NCBI GenBank assembly: GCA_964058805.1
Contig: CAXKVV010000664.1
Location: 1-33,566, forward strand
Source: Schoenoplectus triqueter
Lineage: Eukaryota; Streptophyta; Magnoliopsida; Poales; Cyperaceae
Length of the DNA stretch: 33,566 nucleotides
Direction: 5' to 3'
Shown here: in pieces, positions 9,563-20,840 of the stretch
How positions within the stretch are numbered: the first letter of the stretch is position 1
How the letters are laid out: every line of letters begins with the position of its first letter
The notes under the pieces: model-generated
The model's input: only the letters and a program-made list of their open reading frames with translations
What the model was told of the DNA's origin: nothing
Database searches by the model: none
Position numbers and translations under genes: made by a program

Positions 9563-12500
9563 AAGGGCAGAGAGAGTCGTGCATATGCCCATGTGGCAGT
9601 ATGGCAGACCTTAAAACAACAAGCAAGTTGCAATCACTTTGGAGCTAGAAGATTTCAATATGAAGTTCCTACTTTCTGCTGCATGAGTGGCAAGACAAAA
9701 CTTGTAGAACCATCCATTCCTGATGATTTGCTTCATATATTCACAACTCAAGGGGCATACGACAAAAAGTTCAGGCATGAGGTGCGAGCGTACAACACCA
9801 ACTTATCATTTGCATCAATGGGGGTAAAGTTGGATCAAACTATGAATAATATGAAAGCAGGCGTCTATACTTTTCGTGCTCATGGAGGTATTTATCACAA
9901 AATAGATCAATTAGTTCCCAGAGAAGGTACACCAAGGTACCTCCAGCTATATTTTTATGATGCCCAAGCTGAAATATCTTTGAGACTCAACAACAAACCA
10001 AATCTAGAAAGACCCATCTTGGAACTATTGAGTCGCATCCTTACCCGTTGCAATCCGTATGTGCAAAGATTCAGACAACTTTGTGATCTTGGACCGCTTG
10101 ACAATTATAGAGTCACCCTAAATGCTGATGTAGACTGTGACCAAAGGAGACGCAATCGACCCACGGCTGACGAGGTATTATTTTATTAATATCTATATAT
10201 ATGTGTGTGTTAATTTCTGCAACTCCTTGAGCAATTAACTTTTTGATGTGCTTAGGTGGCCGCAATTTGGGTTGAAGGAAACGACAATATCATAGCTTTT
10301 CAGAGGAGTATTGTTGTCTATGGAAGAAGCGAGAGATCACAAACAATTCGGTCTTATCATGCGTGCTATGATCCGTTAGCTTACCCTTTATTTCATCCGA
10401 ATGGTGAACCTGGCTGGCATGAAAATATAATGAAAGAAGACAATATTCAAGATACGTACGATGTTTACAATTTAGAAATATGCTCAATTTAATTTTTTTA
10501 TAACTAATATATTCACATCCTTGAGCCTGCATACTTGACAATCATTGTGTCCAACGGCATACTCCTTTTGCGATTTCTAATAAAAAAAAAAATTAGTTTA
10601 AGAATTATTAATTAAAAAAATAACCCTTGAAACTGATGGATACCGATTGACAATTCACAAAAACAATTATGCTCGTATATATTTGGAAAAAAGTCAGAGC
10701 TCTAATGATCTCTGTTTTGTCTAATCCATTTTATTTGAATTACATAACAAATATTTATTAAATGATGCTATCCTATATATGTTATGTTTTAAAATAAAAT
10801 ATTTAGCTTAAGAAATGTCAAGAAAAATAACAAAATCCCTTGTATGTTATGAAACTTATTTATTTTCTATAAATATTGACATGAGACAACTAAGTACCGA
10901 GAATTGTTGGGAAATACCTATACACTTGTATATTTGGAAAACAATCAACTTCTAAATACGGTGCTAGACAATTATTCTAGCTTTAATAAGTCAACTCATA
11001 TATTAACAACCCCTTTAAATCTAAATGATATTAATTTATTGGAAAAAGAAGCATCTTATATTTTGAGGGTATTAACGGTCTTTGTTATATTCCATTATCT
11101 GTACAAAAAACATGTAATAAATTTAATTTAGTTTATAAAAAAATCCAGATAGTTTAAAAAGCATCATATATTACGGTTTATCTTATTGAGGTATAAAAAA
11201 CTCATGAAGTTGATGAAAATTAATTATATATTATTTGCTATATATAGAAACGTCAACATGAAAAAAAAAGTAAGTGCCGAAGTTGGAAAAGGGAAACCAA
11301 ATATGCAAATCTTTCAATGAGAGAAATAAGAATGAAATAAATATTATTGTTCAGCCCATGTGAATGAAAATAAAGGTGATCAAAAAAATGCCTTTGACGA
11401 GATCATCCGACATGTGAAAGAAAATAAAGGTGTGTTTTCTTTGTTGATGAACCGAGTGGAACAGGAAAATTATTTTTATACAAAATATTATTAGTTGAGG
11501 TACGTTCTCGAGGTCTTATTGCAATTGTGACAGTTTCATCCGGAGCTGCTGCCAATAATTTACCAAGAGGGAGAACAGCTCATTCTCGATTTAAGATACC
11601 TCTGCAGCTGGAGAACAATTCCATGTGCAACATCAAAAAACAGAGCGGGGCTGCAGAATTGCTTCGACAAGCTAGGCTAATTATTTGGGATGAGTTTCCA
11701 TGACCAAGAGACAAGCGGCTGGATCGAACCTTGCAGGATATTACAGATTGTAATATGTCATTTGGTGGCAAAGTCATGGTTTTTGGCGGTGATTTTTGTC
11801 AGGTGCTACCGATGGTCAGACGGGGTACCCGAGCATAGATTGTGGACTCAAGCATACGTATGTCACCTCTTTGGCCCTCCATAAAGAAGATGTGATTGAC
11901 ACAAAATATGAGAGCACGATCAGACCCATGGTTTTCTGAATTTCTACTACAAGTTGGTGACGGGTTGAGGAGATGATTGAAGGAGATTACATTCGTATAC
12001 CTGAAGATATGGTCATTCCTTACACTGAAGAAAAGGGATCGAAGGAAAGGTTGATCAAAGTAATATTTCCTTCTTTAGAGCTTCATGGAAATTCTTCTGA
12101 GTACATGATATCTAGAGCAATCCTATCAACCAAGAATGAACATGTCGATGAGCAAAATAACATGATGATTGATAGATTTTCGGGAGAAGAAAAGATATAT
12201 TATAGCTTCGACATAGCTGAGGATGATACTAGCAACAACTATCCTGTAGAGTTCTTGAACTCTCTAACTCTTGGTGGATTGCCCCCTCATTTACTTAGAC
12301 TGAAAATCGGTTGTCTCATAATACTTCTTCGAAACATTGATCCTCCTAATGGCTTATGCAATGGTACCAGATTGATATGCAGAGCCTTCCAACCAAATGT
12401 GATAGATGCCGAAATAGCGATCGGCGAACATGCTGGAAAGAGGGTATTCTTTCCCAGAATTCCTCTGTGTCCATCAGATGATGACATGTTTCCTTTCAGA

Positions 12501-12752
12501 CTTAAAAGGAAATAATTTCCTGTCCGACTCAATTTTGCCATGACAATAAACAAAGCTCAAGGACAAACAGTCACAAATGTAGGTATTTACCTTCCTCAAT
12601 CAGTATTCTCACACGGACAATTGTATGTCGCGCTATCGAGGGAAATATCATGCACAACTACAAAACTACTTGTGAAACTTATCAAAGATTTCAATCAGTC
12701 GGGGACTTACACATCAAATGTGGTGTTTCATGAGGTTCTACAAGATGTTTAA
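9563..12752 (+). pseudogene. Helitron RepHel (PIF1-type helicase) pseudogene
   Basis: Remnant of the rolling-circle transposase/helicase of an autonomous Helitron. First part: 9563-10174, the Helitron_like_N region (AHVAVWQTLKQQ, FRAHGGIYHKIDQL, LYFYDAQAE, RRNRPTADE), then an 81-bp GT-AG intron (10175-10255) and an exon at 10256 (VAAIWVEGND, CYDPLAYPLFHPNGEPGWH). The Rep core that should follow, with HUH and catalytic tyrosines, is absent. Second part: PIF1 helicase from about 11378 (NAFDEIIRHVKENKG), a damaged Walker A (EPSGTGKL, final Thr/Ser lost), Walker B (LIIWDEFP) followed by a stop, GGKVMVFGGDFCQVLPM, then 11973-12514 and 12540-12752 (FAMTINKAQGQTV, FSHGQLYVALSR). Damage includes a frameshift near 11440, another near 11700 and a TAA at 12512-12514 in place of an expected CAA. 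It cannot make an active protein. Confidence 0.85.
10490..11377. other. AT-rich gap where the Rep domain should be
   Basis: About 890 bp of AT-rich DNA separates the two halves of the Helitron gene. None of the frames shows HUH or YxxxY-type Rep motifs. A 75-codon frame at 10904-11131 has no recognisable domain. Either the core was deleted and filled or another sequence replaced it. Confidence 0.6.
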
Positions 12753-13032
12753 GGTACAAGGAACTTCTTTATACTTTTTATAATTTCAATTCGTTCATTG
12801 CATTTTAAAGTTGCAAATAAATATTTTATATGACCATTTAAAATATCTTTTCACTTGCAGATATCGAACATCTCCTTGAATAATATCTATTGAAGAATAT
12901 TTAAATATTATTTTTAATGCAGTTTAATTTTTAATTATATAATATATCAATTTTAGCATGACATATTTTATATATTTATATTGTGAAATTATTATATGTT
13001 TATAAAATATATGATTTTGAATTGATAAAAAT
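12753..13032. other. Helitron 3' untranslated region
   Basis: AT-rich sequence between the helicase stop and the CTAG terminus; no gene. Confidence 0.5.
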
Positions 13033-13034
13033 GA

Positions 13035-13062
13035 TCGCCGCAACGCACGGATATCTAACTAG
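13035..13062 (+). mobile_element. Helitron 3' terminus with CTAG end
   Basis: TCGCCGCAACGCACGG then ATATCTAACTAG, followed by T at 13063. The GC-rich block with CCG and CGG halves is the degenerate hairpin that normally precedes a Helitron CTRR end. It lies 310 bp past the helicase stop and in the same orientation as the gene, which is where the 3' end of the decayed autonomous element should be. Confidence 0.65.
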
Positions 13063-13453
13063 TCACCTAATAATATATTTTCATATTAAGATAGAAATGC
13101 AATATTACAAAGAACTCACGAAACATGGACCTAATCCTCAAAAAAGGATTAAAAACAACAAAATTTGAAACATAATTACGCCTTTACCAATTCCTATTCG
13201 ATTGATAGCAGAAGTCCCCAAACCCAGAGAAAAAGAAAGATGCGAAATAAAAAAGACGATTTGATAAAATCAACATTACTAATTGACGCCGAACTAACTA
13301 AAACATGAACCAAACTAAAAGGACAAAAGAAACTAGAAAGAGATCAGAACCTCTCTAAGGCCTTCGATTTCAACCAAAGCTAAAGAGGAGTGGGATCCGA
13401 TTCATATTCTCCGGAGAGTCTGCGTGAAGCTGTGTGATTTTTTTCACTACTAT
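13063..13453. other. Intergenic stretch, nothing called
   Basis: Mixed AT-rich sequence with no supported gene. It carries a GGGATCCG motif near 13390 that recurs as GGATCCG near 13600, outside the inverted repeat that follows. Confidence 0.4.
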
Positions 13454-13564
13454 CCGTTTGATTATTAATTAACGGTTCTGATTTAATAATAATAAATAAT
13501 TTCATATATCAAAATTCATATTTAAATTATATCATAACCGTAAAAATTAAAATAAATCGTTCAG
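13454..13564. mobile_element. Small inverted-repeat element (MITE-like)
   Basis: The left arm (CCGTTTGATTATTAATT, AACGGTTCTGAT) aligns with the reverse complement of the right arm (CTGAACGATTTATTTTAATT, TACGGTTATGAT). The whole 111 bp could fold into a hairpin. Ends and target duplication are not resolved. Confidence 0.5.
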
Positions 13565-13599
13565 ATTTTTCTACGGAAATTTCGCAGAAGCTGCCAGTT

Positions 13600-13880
13600 G
13601 GATCCGTGGAGACGAAAAGGACCGCGCTCTCTTCCCCCGTTTCCCACGGTATATAGAATAGGATATTCCTAGGTTTGCGTGCCACGCGAACACGTGATAT
13701 CGGAGCCCCACGAAATTGGGAGAAACGGGATTTGGCGAGAAAGAGACAATGACAGGCAGAGATTATTTGGATCCGAATCTGCTGCCATTAGTGTAAAGGT
13801 AAGACTCTGTCATGGGACAATCACAACAGTTCAAGGAAGTTTAAATGGTTCAGATTTAGCTAATAGGGGATGAATTTTAT
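13600..13880 (+). promoter_or_regulatory. Promoter-like or first-exon-like block
   Basis: A more GC-balanced patch with ACACGTGAT (ACGT-core, G-box-like) near 13690, a TATA-like GGTATATAGAA near 13649 and a donor-like AAAG|GTAAGACT near 13799. A 64-codon open frame here has no recognisable domain. It may be the remains of a gene start; no downstream exon could be assigned. Confidence 0.25.
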
Positions 13881-14111
13881 TTTTTATTTTGGTGGACCCC
13901 ACATATCATAGACACAATGACAGGACTCTATCATCATACCTATGATAGAGGATGTGAATCCGATTTTAATTAAATCAAATAAAACTGATTATTATAAAAC
14001 CGGTTTTAATAAAAAAACTTGTAACCGGTCTAATAATTTTAATAAAATTTATAAATATGCCACTCTCATCTTTTAACATCTGTTTTTTAAAAAAACGGTT
14101 CTAAATAAACG

Positions 14112-14139
14112 GTTCTAAATCAATTTTTTTCTGGTAGTG
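14112..14139. mobile_element. Possible CACTA transposon terminus
   Basis: Reverse-complemented, the segment ending at 14139 starts CACTACCAGAAAAAAA, close to the terminal repeat common in plant CACTA (En/Spm) elements. Two AACGGTTCTAAAT copies just inside resemble sub-terminal repeats. The opposite terminus was not found; CACTACTATCCG at 13445 is a poor match. Confidence 0.35.
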
Positions 14140-16180
14140 ATATATCCCTATTGCATAACATTAGGTTGAAATGCATTCACTTTTACTGTTTACAGGGGAT
14201 AAGAAAGTTTTTACAGGTCCACATGTATCTCATTTACAGTACTGATGAACTAATTGGAATATATTACATAAACAGGGTAGTTGGACTGAATTAGTTACCA
14301 TTTATTGTCCACTGAATTTGATGCCTTTATTCAGATTTTAGGTCCCCGTTCAGAATCAAATATTTTGAAATTAAAGTGCTCTATAAAAATCAGGATCAAT
14401 CAGTTCTATATTTATTATCATAATAAAAGCATGTTGGTAGAATTTCGAGGGAACATATGGCTGAACTGTACATTATGTATCTCATTTGATGCTTTTTTTT
14501 TGTCAAAAGTGAACTTATCAGCAAAAATCAAGAATACTTTAGAGATTTGAAAGTACCGATGAGTCGATGACGATTCATTCCTTGCTTGTAAGGATTTAAT
14601 AAGAACCTTTTTTGACCTTTTTGAAAGTTATTTGAGATTAAACACTTTGTTCTTGTTGCTGCTGCTCAATATTTATCATAGATTGCTCGTTGCATACAGT
14701 TAGTTCTATAAGAATATTGTAAATCAAATTTATTTGTTACTCAATTTATATGCACAATAAAAAAAAATCCGTAGAATACCAGACGTATTGGTAGCAATTT
14801 ATGTATTTATCTTGCAATGATAGGAAGGTATTATATCCAAATTGGTCCAAACATGTCTGCGCTACATTAAAGTGAGCAGTGCATTAAATTCAGTAAATAT
14901 TATGTGTTAATTTCGGAGGTAAAAAACTAATTTTACAAATAATATTATTTACCTATACGATTGAATTTGATAGTTAAAATTATTAACGCCCAATTCACAC
15001 CCTAATATATCAACCCTATACGTGATCTATCAAAGTTAATGTTTTGAACTGGCATGGTAAATCAGTTGATTTTTTAAAAATAAAAATCCCCTTAGATGCT
15101 TAATGCAATGTAAAATGTTTGGAAAACAAGGTGGGTAGGTGCAGTCTATAAAATCACACATATAGAGGTTGTTTATAAATTATAAAATCATAACTTATGA
15201 TATTAGCAGATTGATGTTAGTGACCTATATCCTTTAATAAAAAATGAATACCTCAGCTGACCAAGTATATAGTTGAGAAAAAAATTGATTAAGGTTATGC
15301 AAAATTTTAGGAACATGCACGGAAATGTGACATTGAAAAGGCACAATCTCAAATATATGCTTGCGCCACAGATGCAATCAGTAACGCAGCATTACATAGA
15401 AAGCGATCCAAAAATATTAGGAAAACAAATGGGATTTTAGAAAAAAGAGTGCAAAGCTATCAGCAAATGAGAACACTCCTAAAAAGCCGACATCTTTAAT
15501 CATTGAATAAAAACAAAGAATAATTAAAAGCAACAACATCAATCCCCAAATACACTCAGCATCACTTATTCCCTTCCTGGATTCAACTAATTTTAGCTGC
15601 TACATGTCTGACAAGATATTACACTGAAGTAGCTTTTGATGACAGGTGAAATGACAAAGATATAATTAAGAAAGTCAATCCGTAATTCTTATTATATAAA
15701 AAGTATTTAGTTTTTAATTTTTTCAAACAGGGTATATCATCATTGTTTTAATCATTGATTTTGTTTAATTCTTTTCATCTTTCTTAATCTAAGAATTCAT
15801 ATAAAATAATTTGTCTCTCCTCATTTAAAATAATAAGTGCAATATACTTAGAAGAAACTTAACTTTTTTATATGATCATTTATAGATTGTTATGTGTTTA
15901 TTTATATTTTTTTTATTATTATAGTAATTATTTTGATAATTATTATTATTATTTAGCATTTAAAAATATTGTGTCCAAAAATTTTTTAATGTGAAAATTT
16001 ATTAAATATGTTTATAAATTTTATATTATTAATTATTTATTTGAAACTATATTATGGGATGAAATCTGAGTTGCGGCTCGGTTACAGAGAAGCGCTGTCA
16101 AAAAGTAATCCCCCATACTTTATAAAATTTCTAGATCGGTAAATCTGGCTACAAAACGATATTTTCGTTATTCTGACTAC
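14140..16180. other. Two-kilobase stretch without recognised gene
   Basis: AT-rich intergenic DNA. A less AT-rich patch at about 15300-15660 reads like non-coding transcribed sequence or an eroded exon but has no usable frame. No tRNA, rRNA or intact element was seen. Confidence 0.4.
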
Positions 16181-16245
16181 ATGGTTGGTTTAGTGGTTAA
16201 GTGCTTAGATTGTTTCCTAAAGATGGAATTTAAGTTCCCATAAGC
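16180..16245 (+). mobile_element. tRNA-derived SINE-like fragment
   Basis: TGGTTTAGTGG at 16186-16196 fits a Pol III A box, and GGAATTTAAGTTCC at 16225-16238 lies at B-box distance and resembles a decayed GGTTCGAATCC. The A-to-B spacing suits a tRNA-derived promoter. No acceptor stem or anticodon arm folds properly, so a SINE head or tRNA pseudogene is more likely than a working tRNA. Confidence 0.4.
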
Positions 16246-16249
16246 ATTT

Positions 16250-17388
16250 TATTTATTTAAAAAAGATTTAAGCAGGTACGTCTTAAATTGTTTTCTCCAC
16301 CAATTAGTGGTTGTTATATATATGAATTAGCAATTGTAGAGATGAAGATATCAATACATAAAAGATTGCTAAATTAATGGTATAGCAATTAGAAATTAAA
16401 TTAAGAGTTGCTGGGATGGATATGCTCTTACATCTTACTTGGATAAAAGTAAAAACCATAAAATCAAGCCAATCTGTATAAAAAAATATATAGGAAATAA
16501 TTAAGGACTCCATCAATATTAATGCATCCCCCTGAGTCCGTGACAAACGAGAAATTTCCCTTTAACTTAAATATTTAATTTTTGGAGACGTTTCACGTAA
16601 AATGACAGTATAAGGAGGATGTTTAATATAAAGTTTACGTATGAGGAGGGTTCTAAACTTCTAATGCTATCAGTTATTTTGAAATAAAAGTTATCAATTT
16701 TCTTCTTATTTTATATTTTAAAATTTGAAATTCAAATAATTATTTTGTTAATTTTCATGTTAGATATATGTTTATAAAATATCATGATTTTTTGGAATTT
16801 ATTTTATACTAGATTAAATGGTATTAAAATAAATGCATAAAAATTACTCAATCATAGTTAACCCTATTCATTCAGTTTGTTATCATTTGATCTAATATAA
16901 AATGATCTCTAAAAATCATGAGAATTTATCTGTGGGCATCTACCATGAAATATGGTCGTACTTCAAAAAAAAATATAATACACGAAGAATGGCTTGAGGC
17001 TTAAAGCTCTGATTTCCTTTATATTTAACAGTGTCAACGGATTTCAAAAGAATTTTAAGGGTCATTATCTTGACCCAAAAACGGATTAGGTATGCTATTT
17101 CCTTGTTCCCCTGTTGGTTTTAATTTCTCACGGAAGTGCGCATCCACTGACATCAAAAAAGTGGCACTATGCTGCTACAGTTTATAGTCGTCCGGTTTAA
17201 ACTAAATATTTTGTATTATATTTTTGAATCTTTTACGAATCCATTGTTTGTTATGTCAACAATGGTACATCAGCCATCACTCCTATATATGCCAGAAACA
17301 AGTGTATGTTCATCGAAATTTCCACGTGGCATATATGCTTAAGAAGGCATAGCTTGACTATCATTTATCTTGGAACTAAGAAAAAGAT
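16250..17388. other. Intergenic stretch without recognised gene
   Basis: AT-rich DNA. Near its right end are a CCACGTGGC G-box (about 17322-17330) and a CTATATATG TATA-like string (about 17283), which together look promoter-like, but no coding region follows. Confidence 0.4.
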
Positions 17389-17391
17389 TAA

Positions 17392-17521
17392 GGGCCTATT
17401 CGGTTCTCTTTATCCATGCGTTTTGGCACTGTTTCTCAGGGGGGGAAATCACTTCTATCGAATTGTTATTTTCCCAGCCGAATAGTATTACCGTGGGTTG
17501 TTCCCACAGCCGAACACGCCT
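17392..17521. mobile_element. 130-bp Harbinger-like MITE
   Basis: Bounded by TAA on both sides (17389-17391 and 17522-17524). The left end GGGCCTATTCGG and the reverse complement of the right end, AGGCGTGTTCGG, form 12-bp imperfect inverted repeats. A 3-bp TWA duplication and a GGGCCT start are typical of PIF/Harbinger (Tourist-type) MITEs. It encodes nothing. Confidence 0.65.
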
Positions 17522-17834
17522 TAAATTTGAAATTCAATCTCATAGACATAATGTATATGATGGAAGTATTATGCCATAAAAACACTAATTAGTTTGTATG
17601 TTTTGTTGTTCATCATGTAATCATTTTGAGTTTTCGACGACCTAAATGTAACAATTTTATGTATTATCGAACAATATTAATTAATTGCGTGTAATTAGTT
17701 CATTTAATTATCTATACGTTCAAAAATGTAGATTTCTTTTACTCCCAATGTTATTCAAAATTCATTTTAGAAATAATTATGAAAATTGTCAAGGTAATTT
17801 CAATGAGATAGCTAACATTTTGGTTCAAGGCTAA

Positions 17835-18986
17835 GGGTTCGTTTGGCAAATTAAGAAATAGTTTTGGAAGAGTGGTAATTTTAGAAGAGTGATAGAATAG
17901 TGTATTTTTGGAAAAGTGATAGAAGAATGATATTTTTTACTATTCGGAAGAGCGAAAATAACGTTTAGCAGTTGTTAATTAGAATAGTTAAAATATGAAC
18001 AAATATGATACTAACAATTATGATGATGATGATAGTAATAATAATAATAATAATATAATAATAACAATAAAATAATAATCTATAATCATAATCATAATAA
18101 ATAATAATATTCATAGTTATAATCATAATAATATAATAGAAATATAAACATAATCATAATATATTAATATAATAATAAAAATTATTATTATAATTATAAT
18201 CACAATAATATAATAATAAATAATCATAATATAATAACACAATACAACATAATCAAATAATAATAAAATAATAACCATGATCATGACAATAATAATCATA
18301 ATCGTAATCATAATAAAATAATAATATAATAAGAAAAATTATAATCATAATCATAATATAATAATAAATAATTATAATCATAATCATAATAATAAATAAT
18401 TATAATCATAATAATATAATCATAGCTATAATCATAATAATATAATATAATATAATAATAATAATAATAAGTAATAATAATCATAAAAATATAATAATAT
18501 AACCATAATCATAATATAATAATATAATAATAAAATTATAATCATAATTATGATTATGATATAATCATATAATAATAATAAATAATCATAATCATAATAA
18601 TATAATCATATTTATAATCATAATATAATACTAAAATCATAATTATTATTATTATATAATATTAAATAATAATAAAATTAATCATATAATAATAATACTA
18701 ACAATGATGTTAATATAATAATAATAATCAATAATAATAATTATCATAATATTAATATAATAATAAATCATAATCTTAATAATAATATAATAATAAATCA
18801 TAATTATAATCATAACATAATAATATAATACAACATAACCAAACAATAATCGCTATTCCGACGATATAACTTGATATATCGGATTAGCACTCTTCTACTT
18901 AGTCCAAAATTAATTTGGTAAATTAATTCGTCAAAATAATTATTATATTCTAACTTTTTATTATTCCACAAGTGCCGAACACTCTC
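17835..18986. mobile_element. Harbinger-like element carrying a giant AAT-rich microsatellite (copy 1)
   Basis: Flanked by TAA at 17832-17834 and 18987-18989. The terminal repeats are GGGTTCGTTTGGCA and, reverse-complemented from the right, GAGAGTGTTCGGCA. The unique left arm (about 165 bp) contains AGAGTGATAGAA, ACTATTCGGAAGAG and AGAATAGTTAAAATAT; the right arm (about 145 bp) contains AATAATCGCTATTCCGACGA, GGATTAGCACT and TCTACTTAGTC. About 840 bp of AAT-rich simple repeat lies between them. Both arms recur around the microsatellite at 26.6-27.7 kb, so arms and repeat form one unit. No transposase is encoded. Confidence 0.7.
18001..18842 (+). repeat. AAT/ATC-rich microsatellite, ~840 bp
   Basis: Interleaved AATAATA, ATAATCATAATC and ATATAATA motifs with very few other bases. 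The open minus-strand frame at 18123-18311 (Ile/Tyr/Met-rich) is a by-product of the repeat. Confidence 0.95.
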
Positions 18987-18989
18987 TAA

Positions 18990-20350
18990 GGTAATATACT
19001 TTACCGAGATGGTCACATATTTCAAATGGTGCTGAAAGCTGTGCTGCGAATATTAAAAATTATTAAGTAGCATCACCCCATATTTCATCTCAAAACAGAG
19101 GTATTAATTTCACACTTGCTGATATCTTCAGAGATACTGGATCATGCATGAAACTGAAACCACCAATAACAAGCATAAAACACCCCTGTATTTATTTGAT
19201 GGAAACAAAAGAAACGAACCCACAAAAGTAAATACGGCCCCAATAGTCTTTGCTTGGCATCTCAAACGAAGACAATTTATATATATATATATGTATATAT
19301 ATATGGAAGTAAGACAAGTTTTTCTGCCCCAAGTACAGAAGTATGGAACTCATATATGGCAGTGAGTGCATAAATTTCACTGCCAAAAGAAACATATGTG
19401 GTAAGTGGATTTCATCAGAAGGAAAATACAAGCTGCCACATCGAGCTGTATGATTAGGCACTTCAGCAGTGGGACAGGAAACCAGGAAAGGGACACTGTT
19501 TTTTTATCCAATTATAGGCTTGTATCATATTCTATGGACTTCTACAAATTAGGCAAGAGTAAACATCACTCGAACAAAATTTGCTGGTTAGATACAGAGA
19601 AAATGTATAGAAAATTTCAATAAATATGTGTTCTGATTTTATAATGATTTAAATTTTTTGTTCAATTTTTAAAACTAATATCACTCTTCGAATTGAGTTA
19701 TTCATCAAATAATATTACTATCTCTATGATCATTTGTATTGAAATTAAAAAAAATTTCAATTTTATTTGTTACATGAAATGCTATATAATTTAAGAGTAT
19801 AATTATTCTTTTTTTTTAAAGATGAATTTTATTTTTCCTCAAACACAGAATGCTAACTTTCATTTAATTTACATTTATTTTGTATTAATTATGTATTCAT
19901 AATTAAAATTTATATTAATTACTATATTATTTTTATTTTTATTTTCTTATTTTTCACATGACTATATGAATTTTTATATTTCTCAAAGATATCACCGTAA
20001 TAACACACAGATAGGATACTAGTTAACACTAATTCATGTTGAATTTACATCCAAAATTTTCTGTTGATATAACTAGGTTTATATTATGTCAAAATTTGAG
20101 TTAATAAGAAATTCCTACTTTTATGAAAAGGAAATAGAAAAATAGAGAAGAAGATAAAAAGATTTACATAAAATTAATGATGAAAAAAATAATAATATAA
20201 CATACTTAAAAATTTTAAAATTCTTTGTTTATTAAGAATTGAACCATTGAACCATGGAAACATCAAAAGAGGAAATTAATTAACCAATTGATGGAGAACG
20301 AAGAACACGAAATTAGAGAGATCATTGAGAACAGGAAAATATACCAATTT
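18990..20350. other. Intergenic region, possible transcribed remnant
   Basis: The part 19030-19625 is less AT-rich and contains several short frames (for example 19144-19365 and 19405-19623) with no recognisable domain. An AATAAA string at 19619-19624 could end a transcript. From 19630 to 20350 the sequence is AT-rich with nothing called. Confidence 0.4.
19278..19304 (+). repeat. (AT)n dinucleotide repeat
   Basis: An AT run of about 27 bp interrupted once by G. Confidence 0.9.
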
Positions 20351-20815
20351 TATTGCACAGTTGCAGCTTCCGTCATTCAAACTTAACAATCAATCCATCC
20401 ATTAATACATACATTTATCTCCCAATTATTCCCAAATTGCTAACAATTCCAGTTAAAGAACACTATGTCCTACTACATGCAACAAAAATTCACACACCCA
20501 CACAACAACGACAAGAACATAAAGAAGGAACAATAGCTAATAAAAAACGAACTTACATAATTTGCAAACCCAATTTGTCCCCGAAAGTAGTTTTCTCTCA
20601 CACTGTCAATAGATTACTTGGCGAAAAGTCATCGAAGCCCTCAAATTTTCTTTTATATTTTCTCCATCAACACTCAACAGGGCAACTTAGTTCTTAACCA
20701 GAGAGAGTGACAAGATGCATCAAGCAGGGAAACGAGCAAGCACGCAAGCCAAACGAATTCCAGTAACCAATTCTACCAATCCTGAAGAAAAACAAACAGA
20801 GATAGCCATTCTCTA

Positions 20816-20830
20816 AAACCCTAACCCTAG
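20816..20830 (-). other. Telobox-like repeat in the TCP 3' flank
   Basis: AAACCCTAACCCTAG, two plant-telomere-type units, lies just past the TCP stop codon. It may be a short interstitial telomeric motif or chance. Confidence 0.45.
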
Positions 20831-20840
20831 AATCAAACAA

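Noticed and set aside
10869..11290. Direct repeat inside the Helitron gap (TAAGTACCGA and TAAGTGCCGA contexts, about 370 bp apart)
   Set aside because: Similarity is short and patchy; it cannot be separated from chance in AT-rich DNA without alignment.
16186..16238. Functional tRNA gene
   Set aside because: Pol III boxes are present but no acceptor stem or anticodon loop can be formed.
18123..18311. Ile/Tyr/Met-rich frame that looks like a membrane protein
   Set aside because: It is a translation of the AAT-rich microsatellite; the equivalent frame at 27183-27374 has the same origin.
20353..20697. 114-codon plus-strand frame downstream of the TCP gene
   Set aside because: It lies in the probable 3' region of TCP on the opposite strand, with no domain and an irregular composition.
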